Part shown: positions 54,096 to 64,000 of the stretch, one piece after another
Layout: every line of letters begins with the position of its first letter
Position numbering within the stretch: position 1 is the stretch's first letter
Source of the DNA: Amoebophrya sp. A120
Lineage: Eukaryota > Sar > Dinophyceae > Syndiniales > Amoebophryaceae
DNA: 64,000 nucleotides
Direction of reading: 5' to 3'
Assembly: GCA_905178155.1 (NCBI GenBank)
Contig: CAJINV010000004.1
Location: forward strand, 3,505,320 to 3,569,319
The notes under the pieces: generated by a model
Databases searched by the model: none
Seen by the model: only the letters and a program-made list of their open reading frames with translations
Told to the model about the DNA's origin: nothing
Position numbers and translations under genes: made by a program

Positions 54096-57000
54096 ATGAC
54101 CACCAGCAGCAGTTCCTCGTCCAGCCCGTGGCCGAGCCGGTTGGCCGACTACGGTCCGCTGGAGGTGGAGCTCGGGCGCGGACAACAATGCGTGGTGTAC
54201 CGCGGCCGCTGGCAGGACCGGTGGGTTGCCCTGAAGGTGGTGCAGAAAGCGAACCTGCGGCGGGCGGAGGCGGAGAAGCTGCAGAACGAGATTGTGGTGC
54301 ACAGCCAGCTGCAGCATTTGCACGTCTTGGACATCTACCATGCGTTCGAGGACGCGGAGCAGGTGGTACTCGTGCTAGATATGCATTGCAAAAGTATCGT
54401 ACTAAGTACAAATTGCATTACAAATTTTATCAGAAAGAAAAATGGAATTTGTAATGCTAATTCATCAGGTAAAAAGGTAGGCTTGTCATGCAAGATTGCA
54501 ATTAGCACGAGTGCGATACTTTTGCACAGGATACTAGAGCACGCAACACCGGTTTATTGTCACAACCGGAAGGACTCTCCTGTAGGTTGTCTCCGGACTG
54601 ACGCGGGCCCGCCGGACCACCGCCGACCTGGTCGTCCCACCGCCGCGCCCGCGCCGAGTAGGGGGCGCTTCACCGAGGCGCGGCTCCGCGTGCTTTTGTC
54701 CGAGGTGCTCAAGGCGCTCCAGTACCTCCACGGGCTGCGGTACCATCACGGCGCGGTGCGGACGGAAAACTTGTTACACGTGGAGGGGTATCGAATGCAA
54801 ATGATATGTCTGGCTGTGGAAGACGACTGCGCTTGGTTGTCGTGCATGTGCCGGGACAGATGGGTGATCTGGAATACACGCTAAGTGTTAGAGGTCGTAA
54901 GAAGGGTGCTTAATGGGTACGCTGCATAAAAGAAACTCGCTTGTTTTTTGCGTACCAAAGTGTAAGGAACTTGTTCTGGTATCCATGCAATACAGATTTT
55001 GTTTTCTGCTCCAGATTTAGTGCCAGAAATTTAAACGCTTCCTGACGCAGACGTTGACGTACTTTTGCAATGCATAAGAGTGTGGGAACGAAGTTGTCGG
55101 ATTTCAGCAGTGTGGCGCGTTTCCAGGACCCGCGGGACCTTCGGGAGGAGAGAGGCAACTTTCGGGGAGGGAGTACCGGGGGAGACATCTTTGCTTCGCC
55201 ACGAACTAGTACCGATAGACCGTCGTCGTCGTGCACAAAGCCTCCCAAGTCTTCTTCTTTTCGCGGCGAGGCGCAGGATTTGTTCGACCTAGGCACGTGC
55301 GCGGTACAGCTGCTGCTGGACTCCGAGAGCACCGTCGACCCCTGGGTGCGGAACAACGCCTTCCCGGCCACCGTCTCAAAGCGGTGCATCGCCTGCCTGG
55401 AGCAGTTCCAGAAGCCCAACGCCACCGCGGAAGGGCTTCTGCGGCAGCCGTTCTTCCTGTCTTCGCTTGCGATTGTATCCGGAGTGAAAACTCCGTCGCC
55501 ACCCGCTCAGAGTTGTAGTTATGTAAGATTGCAAACAGTTATGTACGGGAACACGTGTAATTATGTGCGTTCTTATGTGCGCAATTCCCAATCATGTTTT
55601 GGCATTCGCAAAATGCGGTGAACTACCAGAATAGATCGATGGCTTTGTGATGCGGCTGTCCTTGCTAACCTGCGCTACACTACAGAGAAAAGCATGCGCG
55701 AGACTTGTCATGCGTGACATCCAAACCTTCCGGATTTGTGTTGCACAGTTTCCAACTTGACCCGTGGGTGGGCACAGTATTTTCACACAGGATAAGTTCC
55801 ACGGATCGTCTACGACCCGCGAAACGAGGACCCGGGGTCGGCGCGAGGCGGTTTGCTGCTCGGGAGTTCTTGTAGGAACAACCTGCACAAAAAGGCCAAC
55901 TCGGCACCCGGCGCGCACAGCGTGGTGGCGCCCTCCTCCAGCGGCAGCCTAGCCCTTCCCGCGGGGAGTACAGCGAAACACGGCGGGATGGTGCATCTCC
56001 GGGACGTGCGCGGCCGGAGCGGACAAACACGGGCCGTGCCGCACCGTGGCGCGGGCAGCGACTACGGTGCGGCAAACTCGAAACCAAGAATCGTCCGGCC
56101 GGTTATGCCCTACGACCCACATAATTACACGGACAGCGAAGGCAGTGTGCAGTATGGAAGAAAAGTTCGTTGAAAAGCATTCATTTTATTGCGGTGGTTG
56201 GTTATTTGCTTTCGCTGAAGCCTACTTTTGCACCCTTGGAAACCACGACGAGTGAAAACGTATTTCACAATTATGCACGGCAGCTTGGCAAATAGTAGTA
56301 AACCGAAGTGGTCAACATAAAACAGGCCACGGAAGATGTCTCCCCCCATCGCATTGAAGACGAATGGCCCTTTTCATCTCCCTTTGCATACAGCACGCCG
56401 GAGAGACAAAGATGCGGACGGAGTGTCAGGGCAGCGCAATAGCAAGGCGCGACGCGAGGAGCCGCCAGGAGCTGCTCCGAGGATGGTACTGTCGACCAAG
56501 GCAGCGCTGCTGCACCAACAAAAGACCCGAAACCGGATTTCCTCCAGTCACCATCTGCCGTCGGGAAAGGTGAGAAGCAGAAGAAGATTTGTTTATACAC
56601 AGACAATCTGATATCTGCAAGCGTATTTCATCTAACTGTTCTTCAGCGCTTCACTTAACTTCGCTGAACAAAAAATCAAAAGCGAAACCCATCTTTGATG
56701 TCTGATCATACCTGCAGGTGAACCCGCTCGCAGCCGCCGGAGTTGCACCACGGGAAGGCCACGCGACCTCGCAGCGGTCGTCCCGGGACGTGCCTCTCGT
56801 CCGACCCTCTGCGCCGCCCGCAATAGGAATCACTGCGGCGTCCTCGCACAACAGCGACAGCGACCTCGCACATTCGTCCTCGAACGAGAGTGGGGAGGAG
56901 ATTGGTTTGCAGGAGGTCCTGCCCGTCTTGCTTGGCGATGAAACGCACAGCACTATGCAAATCGGCAGCTGCCAGCTACACACGTCCACGGGGCAGTTTG

Positions 57001-60000
57001 ACTTCGAGGACCAACATGATCCACTTCCTTCGTGGCAGCAAATGATGCAGCGCAACAGCACGGGCACGGAGCACAACACGCGGCTGGTCTCGCACCCTTT
57101 CTCAGACGCCCGCCAACTGCGATCGGTGATCAGCAACGACGAGGAAGTAGTAGATGAAGACGGAGGTAGTTTTTGTACTACAAATGGCGGCGGAAGACAA
57201 GTAAAAGAGCATCCACCTCCGGTAGAAGTAGACCTGGATCCAGACGCTATGCCGGAGAAGAGAAGACCTACGTCAACATCTCTTCACCATCGCCGCCGCG
57301 ACATCGCCGCAAGAAACTACGGCCCGAGAACAGTCGAGGCGGCCGGGAAAAACGAAGTTGGTACAACTATGTTCGGAGGCGCTGCTGGATCGCCTGCACG
57401 AACGCCTCCTTCCGGAAAAAAGTCGCCTGCGTCTACTTCCCGTGGTGTTCTGCCTCACGGTGGTCAGAAATTTCGCAGCTGCATCGAGGACCAGAGCTTT
57501 ATCGACGAGGGCGCGCTGCTGTTTGACAAACGCGGCACGGAGCTGTTGCCGGAGTTCCCCCGACAGACCGCGGGCAAATCCCCGACCACTGAGCTCGTGT
57601 TCGATAAACACCGCGAGTTGCTAGCGGCCAACCGCCGGTCTTGCGACAAACTGTTGCAAGAGAATAAATGTTTGGAGCAACAGGGCGAGGGGCCCAACAA
57701 CACGAAAAATGGGGTTCGTAGTAATGCTGGTCCATCTAGTTCTTCTTCAAAAGTTTCAACTTCGGAACAGCAACATCAAAATGCCGCCAAAAGAGCACCT
57801 CGAGCCCGTGAAGATGTTTTTTCGGCACAGCAGCCGCTTCTACTGTCCGATGAACCTGAAAGTTGTTTCGAACAGACAGAGGAGGATCTTCGCCTCCACG
57901 GAGACAAGGATAATTGTCATGATTGCAATATGGACGAGGTGGACGTCGAGCATGGTACTACTAGCATCAAAAGCCCATTACTACAAGAACCGGGAGGACA
58001 TGAACATCAAGATCCCTCGCTGGTATCCTCGTCCGCAGCCAACATTCTCGACGCGGAGCAGCTTTCGCCGGTGACCAACCGGCACGAGGACATGCAGACC
58101 AGCGGCTTTCTCCTGTCCAACCACGTGGGCGACATCAGTCTGACGCACTATTTGCCGGGCGACGTCGGCGCCGCGGCAGCCATGCCCATGTCTCGAAGCA
58201 GCAGCTCCAGCCGGAATGTAGCAGTAGGTGTGAACAAGAACGAAGAAGACCACCATGATAACCCTGCTGCAGGCGCCGGGTCTCGAGCCGAGACGCAACT
58301 GGATCATCAGGAGCTGTTAAATGATCCGCGCCGGCGCACCGGCGGGGCAACGCCGTCGTCGTCGAGTCGCGCGAAGTTCGACCCGGATGGACAGCAGAGC
58401 AACTTTGCTCAAGAGGTAGATCATGCAACTTCGAGAAAGCATGGCGCGGGCCGAGTCTCTTTAATTCCGCCGACGACGAGGAACAGAACGCGGCTAGCCG
58501 TGCAACATGACCCTAGTACAGACCACGAGGACCGCGGCACCTGCGGCAGGGCAAACGATTCCGCGATGGACGCGTTGGTGCGGGGGCTGCCGTCCCCAGC
58601 GCGGCGTGGATCGTCTCGGCAGCGCTTTTTCGGCGATCGGCCAGCCGGAGTAGAGGAGCAGCAGGCTCGTGGTACAGTATCAAACGGCACTGCTGGAGGT
58701 GCTGCACATCGACCGCCTTCAGGAACTACTTCCCGTGGTCGGGAGAACACGTATAAAGACGATCGCAAAAATTATGCTAGAAATGTTGCAGCACCTCCAT
58801 CTGCCAGCAACGCAGACCACGAGGACCAGTCCGTCGTGGATATGGAAGTGGAAGGTCTGCCGAGTAGTAATCCACACGACCCGCACGGCGGTTCCTTACC
58901 GGCGGAAGCACTATCACCGCCGGTTCCCGCGATGCACACAAGTAACCTGCTGGTGGACACGAAGCGGATTAAGAAGCCCGTGGACCTGACGCAGAAAAAC
59001 GGGTATCGCTTCCAGGTGACGCAGCGGGGAGAGGTGCGAATCGGCGGCCCGGAGGGCGTGTTCGTGATCGATCCCGGCGGCGTCAGCTGCCGCTTGGAGC
59101 AAAGGTATAAGGTAGAGTCCTTTACGAAAGAAGCGGGCGGATTTAGGGTTTTAGGATTTAGGGTTTTTGTCCGCTTTACGAGACAGGCGGCGATGACTAT
59201 GTGTTTCACAACATACGTACGATCAAACCAGTTTTTGATGGCTCGGTCTGCGTCCACGATGCGAAACCAAACCTCCGCACTGCTGGTTGTTTGTTCTACT
59301 TACAACTGCATTTCTCTTGTACAAGTCTCGTCAAAGCTGACAAATTGCGCCAAAGTACTCGGCCTCTGCTGTATGATTGGCAGTTGTGCTGTAGATTTTA
59401 TCCTTGTCTTTCCAAATAACTTCATTCAGGTCTTCCAGCACGGCGAGCAGCAGTGAGCATAACAAATCCTCCGCAGCTGCTTTGGGTCTATGTCCCGACC
59501 TCAATAAGCGCATCCAGGCCGGGGAGAAGAGCCGGCAGGCGCTGATCCGGAAGTACGCGAGCTACCAACACCTGCCGGCCTTCTTGAAGCACTGGTACCA
59601 GTTTGCGTTCACCGTCGTGAACCAGCTCCGGGCGCGGACGCCGAAGGTGATTCTGCACTACGAGCGGTGTCGCTGCGAGCTGATGGACAACGTGCCCTTA
59701 CCGGACTTCGTGGTGCACTTCCACGACACCATGAGTACCCAGCTGATCCGCTACTGCCGCGTACGGGAGGGGCTTTTGACCTTGTCCACACGGACTGGTG
59801 GGTCCACGTTCTCGACGTCCAGAAAGCCGGTCGGAACTAGAAGTACCGGCTTGGATCAACATGAGCCGCACATGCATGAAGATCATGATTCCTTTTTCAC
59901 CCAGCAGAAGAGGGGAGGACTACTATCGTCTTCCGCTTCTGAAGTCGTAGCCGACCTCCAGCCCGCGTCTTCCTTCGAAATTCCGCTCGAGTTGGTCTTG

Positions 60001-60638
60001 CAAGCGGAGGACGGTGCCGCGAAACAGAGCCTGGACGAACTGCTGGTGTTATCCACTGCAATAAAGAACATGGTTGAGTCTGGAAAAAGGCCGTGGATAA
60101 GATTAGTAAACGGAGATGTCTACTTTCGGGACCGCATGAGAAACGCACAGACTGCTTGCTTGTGTACAGACAGATTTTTGTCCTCTATTCCAGACTCAAA
60201 TCGACGATATTTCCAACGCATAAGTGCCGTATCAGTGGGAGCTGGGCGATGTGAAGCCCGTGCTGGAGAAGGTAGTTGCCGCTTGGGAGATACGCATCGC
60301 AAAAATATCGTACACTGAATCTGCGAAGAACTGCATCACGAAAGGAAAAAAGGAAGCTCTTATGCATCCTTATTAGTTATTCTTGAAATAAGTTTGTCAT
60401 GCAAAACCAAAAGTGCAGTTACAATTCGGGTATACGGTTGTACTTTTGCAGAGGACAGAAGGCCGCGCGGCGGGAAGAAAAAATCGCGTTCGACAAGAGC
60501 GCAGAGCTCTTACACAACCTGCACGCAAAGACGGGGAGCGCGGGATTTCCAGCGTTGGAGTTTCAGGCGGAATTTGAGAGATACCAGCGCGAGCTCGCCA
60601 ACTTGTACCCGGTCGTGAAGCGGTTTGACGTATGGTGA
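54096..60638 (+). CDS. PLK4-like polo kinase with defective catalytic loop
   Basis: PLK4 controls centriole/basal-body duplication. The N-lobe reads YGPLEVELGRGQQCVVYRG (Gly loop), WVALKVVQK (ATP-binding Lys) and LQNEIVVHSQLQH...YHAFED, close to PLK4's VQNEVKIHCQLKH...YNYFED. After introner F at 54380 the frame continues VVLVLEHATPVY. The catalytic loop is YHHGAVRTENLL where HRDLxxxN is expected, so the catalytic Asp is Ala; the DFG block is SDFSS. The C-lobe ends LLRQPFFLSS. A GT-AG intron (56570-56717) joins SGK to VNPLAAAG, followed by a 2.4-kb disordered exon. A polo-box-like part follows: KNGYRFQVTQRGEVRIGGPE, then a GT-AG intron to about 59454, then HLPAFLKHWYQFAF and LRARTPKVILHYERCRCELM, similar to the TPKVTFYTRYAKCMLME region of PLK4. 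The last exon ends at 60638. A non-canonical intron between about 56151 and 56394 is not resolved. Scaffold or impaired-kinase function is inferred. Confidence 0.8.
54380..54533. mobile_element. Introner family F in plus-strand gene
   Basis: 154 bp, TSD CTAGA. Deletion gives VVLVLEHATPVY in the PLK4-like kinase. If the splice falls within the TSD an AG 3' end is possible here, but no GT 5' end. Confidence 0.93.
54789..55076. mobile_element. Introner family A (divergent)
   Basis: 288 bp. TATCGAATGCAAATGATATG to GACGTACTTTTGCAATGCATA. No clean TSD. Joins the broken catalytic loop to the DFG-like block. Confidence 0.82.
55476..55794. mobile_element. Introner family B (divergent)
   Basis: 319 bp. 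TATCCGGAGTGAAAACTCCG to CAGTATTTTCACACAGGATA. The frame fits a 3' end at AAG, 2 bp past the element. Confidence 0.82.
56570..56717 (+). other. Ordinary GT-AG intron in PLK4-like gene
   Basis: 148 bp, GTGAGAAGC donor and CATACCTGCAG acceptor, phase 0, joining SGK to VNPLAAAG. No TIR. Confidence 0.85.
59106..59454 (+). other. GT-AG intron containing telomere-like repeats
   Basis: Starts GTATAAGG after LEQR, with an acceptor near GAGCAGCAG at about 59454. At 59140-59168 it holds GGATTTAGGGTTTTAGGATT and a further TTTAGGG-like unit, resembling plant/dinoflagellate telomere repeats. Exact acceptor not proven. Confidence 0.6.
60050..60222. mobile_element. Introner family A (short, divergent)
   Basis: 173 bp. 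TATCCACTGCAATAAAGAAC to ACGATATTTCCAACGCATA; core GTTGAGTCTGGAAA. It precedes VPYQWELGDVKPVLE. Confidence 0.75.
60291..60457. mobile_element. Introner family F (divergent)
   Basis: 167 bp. TACGCATCGCAAAAATATCG to GTACTTTTGCAGAGGACA. Last intron of the PLK4-like gene. Confidence 0.75.
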
Positions 60639-62027
60639 AGAAAATTGGTTTCCTGGGGTCGCCCTCGGCATGCCACGAGTGTTCAAGTTTTTACTTCTGC
60701 TGGGTACTTACTTCCGTGCGAATTTAATAGACCTCGTGTGGGCAATCTTATACAATTAGATGCGTAGTGGAGAACTACGTCTCCTGCTGGCAACTTGTAC
60801 GTCGTGCATGCATGTCATGGGCATGGGTTTCAGGTGTAGAGCTCGAACCTGCGGCGCATCAGAGCCACAAACGAGCAGGGAAAATCCGGGGAACTGAAGA
60901 ACACTCGTGGCCAGTCAGGGGGACAATTTTCTGCTTTGTACACCTACCCATAAGAGGCCCGCCAGCTGACTACGCGAAGATGCGTCGAGCAGTTTCTTGA
61001 ATTCTCCGATGGGCACTGCTGTGTGTGTCTAGTTTACTGTACGAGGTAAAGAAGCACAACTACAAGGTAAAGAAGCACCACCAAAGGAAAGAAACAAGCT
61101 TCTGCGCAGTCACCGTCCGACGCGAGAACAAAGTCCAAAACGCGCAGCGTCTGGTCCGAGCAGGGCTGTTGGACGAATCTGGCTGGCTAGCCAAGGGTGC
61201 TCCAGAAAAGCCCAAATCCGCGAACACTTTCCGATACGGACTTCGTCTGCTGATTACGTAAAGTTACTCGATGCGAATAGTTCCTCTGATGAACACGTTA
61301 CGCTGGACCTGGTACAGAGAAAGGAAAGAATTCATTATCTGCGCAGAAGTCTACACGTGAAAATGCAGCGAAGTGGAGTAGCTGTAACGTGGGCATGTCA
61401 AGGCCAACATGATCCTCGCTCATCTAGGGATGAATGTGATATCACTCACGTGACACGCTGTTCTTTCTGTTCGACGTGGCTGCTAGAATGGTCGAAGACG
61501 ATTGTTTCTGCCGATTGGTATATATTCCCGTGTATTTGCTGATTGGATAAAAAAGTGCGTACACACTTTTCTCCTCCTATATGTCGCGGTATTAAGACAT
61601 AAGGTCGATGTCGTGTGATAAAAATCGATCTGGCTGGTACCAGTCCACAATTGTTTGTCGAAGCTCGTGCCGTTGAGAAGGAAATTTCTGCCGAGTTCGT
61701 TGAGAAGAAAAATCACCGCTGCATGAATGTCCTTGGAACTATACGCCAAAGTGGTGTTAGTTGAAAGTCTCCCACTTCGTTTTTTCGTGGACGCGGTTTA
61801 TTTTGCGAGGATGCTGCTTTATTGTCTAGAAAAGTACCTCGCGCTCGAAACACCTTTTCTTCCGGAATAGGACGGCTGTAGCATAATTTTTGGTCGCCTG
61901 ATTTGTTGTTTCTGCTGTCTTCCGTATCTCTAATTTCTCCTTGTTGTGCAGACCTACTAGGTTCTTCTTCTACCCCCATAAAAATATTCCTGATAAACTA
62001 AAGTAGAAACGATCGCAAAGGAATAAA
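60639..62027. other. Intergenic
   Basis: Between the PLK4-like gene and the small intronless gene. A minus-strand frame at 61979-61713 (MGVEEEPSRSAQQGEI...) is possible but unsupported. Confidence 0.5.
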
Positions 62028-62519
62028 ATGTCTTCGTCGCGGCCTCCCTTTTGGGAGGTCACTGACGTGGAGATCGTTCGGAAGGAGGGTAGTTCCACGA
62101 AGGTTGCAGAGGCGGTTATCGAAGCTAGGCCGACCTCGAAATACCCGAATCTATGGGTGTGCTGCAGTTCCCGCGCGGAAGGCAGCAGCAAATTTGACGA
62201 CGTGGAGTTGACCCGGACCATCTTTTTGCTGAAAGACGGGTGTCGGGCTAGTGGGCGCAGTGTGGTACTTCAGTTCAAGCCCACCGGGAAAAAGTTGGTC
62301 AGTTTGAAGGCCACGTTCCTGACGGAGGCCGACGTCAAAGGGTTTTGCACGGTGTGTGGGCTACCGTTCGGGGAGGTTCCGCAGCCAGCAGTGGCGAGCA
62401 ACAAACGAGAAGAGCCAATAAGCAGTGCACCGGCGTGGGCCACGGACCCGATGGAGCGGGCGAAGCGGGCGCGCCTGGAGAAGCCGGTGGTGAAAAGACC
62501 ACCCGATCAGCACGAGTAA
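62028..62519 (+). CDS. Small intronless protein, unidentified
   Basis: 163 residues in one exon, ATG at 62028 (MSSSRPPFWEVTDVEIVRK), stop TAA at 62517-62519. The first about 115 residues alternate short hydrophobic strands (AVIEARPTSKYPNLWVCCSS, VELTRTIFLLKDG, SVVLQFKPTGKKLVSLKATF) and look like a compact beta-rich domain. The tail is charged and disordered (RAKRARLEKPVVKRPP, a possible nuclear localisation signal). It contains a CTVC pair that could bind metal with other ligands. I do not recognise the family. It lies 195 bp upstream of the USP gene, on the same strand. No introner. Confidence 0.6.
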   Translation: MSSSRPPFWEVTDVEIVRKEGSSTKVAEAVIEARPTSKYPNLWVCCSSRAEGSSKFDDVELTRTIFLLKDGCRASGRSVVLQFKPTGKKLVSLKATFLTEADVKGFCTVCGLPFGEVPQPAVASNKREEPISSAPAWATDPMERAKRARLEKPVVKRPPDQHE

Positions 62520-62713
62520 GCTGAATGATAAGAAAGCAGCGAATTGCAGCTTCTATACAGACGCGATTATTTTGATGTCGGACACGACGTTAGCTGATAT
62601 CAAACAACTTTGTTCTGTAGAGAGTTTATCACGCATCAAAGCATGTGAGAAGTCATACAAGAGGTTTATCTCACACAACAACAACTACCTAACTCCGCAG
62701 CCCCAGCGTCGTG

Positions 62714-63897
62714 ATGGGTACGAACGCACTGAAAACGAAATCCCTGCCCCAACACCTCGCAATACTCGTGACGCACCCGAACAAGAAGAATTTCGGGCTG
62801 CAGCAGAGCGACAAACCCTACATGCCCCCGACTGACACCGCGTGGCGCACCAAGCGGGACCTCACCACCGCACGCTGGGAGCAACAGATGGCGAAGGTCC
62901 CGGCCCCCAGCTCCCAGTACAAGCGGGACACCCCGGCGCCGAGCTTCACGAATGGCTTGATGAGTCTTTCGAACGCGCCACCGCTCCCCAACGGCACGGG
63001 AACCACGTCTGCCTCGTCGAGCAGCAGCGGTGGCGGTGGCGGCCTCGTGAACCTCGGCAACACCTGCTTCTTCAACGCGGTGTTGCAGTACATCCGCAGC
63101 ATCCCTCTGTTCGAGGAGATTTTGCTCCGTGCGAGGACCGTTGCGAACGGCATAGAAAAAGAACCGGGACTGGAGGGGAAGGGAAAGACAGAAATGAAAG
63201 AGCCTGCCGCTACCACTGCTTCTGCCGATGGCGCCCTTGTTGCTGCGCAAGGAAATAAACATCAAGGCGAAGAAGGTGTTCTTCTTGAGCCGGCAGCGTC
63301 ATCAACCAGCACCATATCCGCAGCTTCACCACCAGAGCACCCGGACGCCTTTCTCTCCCCCGCGAAAGAACCCACGACGAGCAAAACTGCCTGCGACTTG
63401 CGGGCGTTGCCAACGCCGCAACGGACACGGAAGGAGGATGATGAAAATAAAAACGAAGATCACGTCGTGGCAAATAAAGTAAACCTGAATAAACCATCGG
63501 AGACGAGCAGGCTGAATTCCATCGAGATTTACGCACTGTCGGTGAAGGTGTTGGAGGGGTTGAAGAGCAACAGCACGGCGGTGAACCCGGGGGAGCTGCT
63601 GCGGTGCATCAGCAAGAAGAACCCGATGTTTGGGAACCACATGCAGCACGACGCGCACGAGTTTTTCTTGGAATACATCAACCACCTTCACGACGCGCTG
63701 CTAGACCAGGTCCAGGAACTCCCAACGGTGCTTTTCGACAGCGAGGTGTCCCTGCAGCTGGACTGCCGCAGGTGCCACAACTGGCAGAGCGACAACGTGG
63801 AGAAGTTTCGCGACTACAGTCTCGATTTCCTCCCGGCAGGTAGGGCACAGAAGCTGGAGGAATTGCTGGAAGCGTATTTTCAGGACGAGGAGCGCGA
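62714..63897 (+). CDS. Ubiquitin-specific protease (USP/UBP), 3' part beyond window
   Basis: Cysteine protease that removes ubiquitin. The Cys box is clear: GGGLVNLGNTCFFNAVLQYI, with the nucleophile Cys in GNTCFFN, about residue 119 from the ATG at 62714. A low-complexity insert of about 130 residues interrupts the domain, then IYALSVKVLEGLKSN, NPMFGNHMQHDAHEFFLEY (the conserved QQDAHEF block, here with His for the second Gln) and LQLDCRRCHNWQSDN. The catalytic His box lies further on. The exon is interrupted at 63898 by a family D introner that runs past the window edge. USP catalytic domains are usually 300-400 residues without inserts, so roughly half is present. The N-terminal start is tentative; the GTG three bases upstream is in the same frame. 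Confidence 0.9.
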
Positions 63898-64000
63898 TAT
63901 TGCAAGGAAAAATCCCCCCTCCCCATATTAAAAACGTATCTGAAAATTTGTGATGCAGATCTGCGGCCACAAATCCTGTCTGTCTTGCTAGAAGGCAAAT
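63898..64000. mobile_element. Introner family D, cut by window edge
   Basis: Starts TATTGCAAGGAAAAATCCCC inside the USP catalytic domain after QDEERD. The right end is outside the window. Confidence 0.85.

Noticed and set aside
61483-61979. Two small minus-strand frames between plus-strand genes
   Set aside because: Different frames, no motif, no codon character. Left as intergenic.

Overview
The window looks like nuclear DNA of a syndinian (early-branching parasitic) dinoflagellate, most likely Amoebophrya. Three things support this. Genes lie in one-way clusters: everything recognisable from 50.7 kb down to 0 is on the minus strand, and everything from 54.1 kb up is on the plus strand. Genes are compact and intron-rich. 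Most introns are short repeated elements with terminal inverted repeats (TIRs) and target-site duplications (TSDs), and they lack GT-AG ends. Repeated 'introner' introns with non-canonical splice sites are published for Amoebophrya; the assignment here is by resemblance, not by a database search.

I recognise 86 introner copies in 12 families, named A to L here by their TIR core: A GTCTGGGTCTGGAAG (31 copies), B CGTCCCCACCCCAGAG (14), F GCAAAAGTATCGCACT (11), C TATCCCACAGAAAAA (6), D AAAAATCCCCCCTCCCCATA (6), E GAAAAATGCCCCCACCCC (5), G AGTGCACAACTCCCCCTC (4), K GCGAAAAAACTGTTTCACTG (3), H GAAGCGTCAGGATCGAAATC (2), L ACAAATTTCCCGTACATG (2), I CACCATCACAATC (1), J TATCCAAGTGGAAAAAAG (1). Nearly all start TAT and end ATA. 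For 42 of them I can read an exact flanking direct repeat of at least 5 bp. Deleting the element plus one copy of that repeat restores an open, often conserved, reading frame. None lies between genes. A minority of introns are ordinary GT-AG introns without TIRs.

Layout. Minus strand, read right to left: a WW-domain protein (50.7-50.3 kb); an ankyrin-repeat DHHC palmitoyltransferase (49.5-42.8); the PP2A scaffold subunit A/PR65 (40.6-33.3); an unidentified charged protein (31.5-25.3); an unidentified protein (24.5-20.0); a calpain-like protein that has lost its catalytic Cys (19.0-10.7); a small unidentified protein (10.6-7.8); a multi-pass membrane protein (7.0-3.8); and a low-complexity protein that runs off the left edge (3.1-0). 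A strand-switch region (50.7-54.1 kb) holds two GC-rich islands around an AT-rich core. Plus strand: a PLK4-like polo kinase with a broken catalytic loop (54.1-60.6), a small intronless protein (62.0-62.5), and a ubiquitin-specific protease that runs off the right edge (62.7-64.0).

The recognised genes are housekeeping or signalling genes (phosphatase scaffold, centriole kinase, lipid modification, deubiquitination) with no shared pathway. The notable system is the introner invasion itself: many families with unrelated TIRs but the same architecture, stem-forming ends, an internal motif common to all families, nested insertions, and splicing that appears to follow the element and its TSD rather than GT-AG signals.
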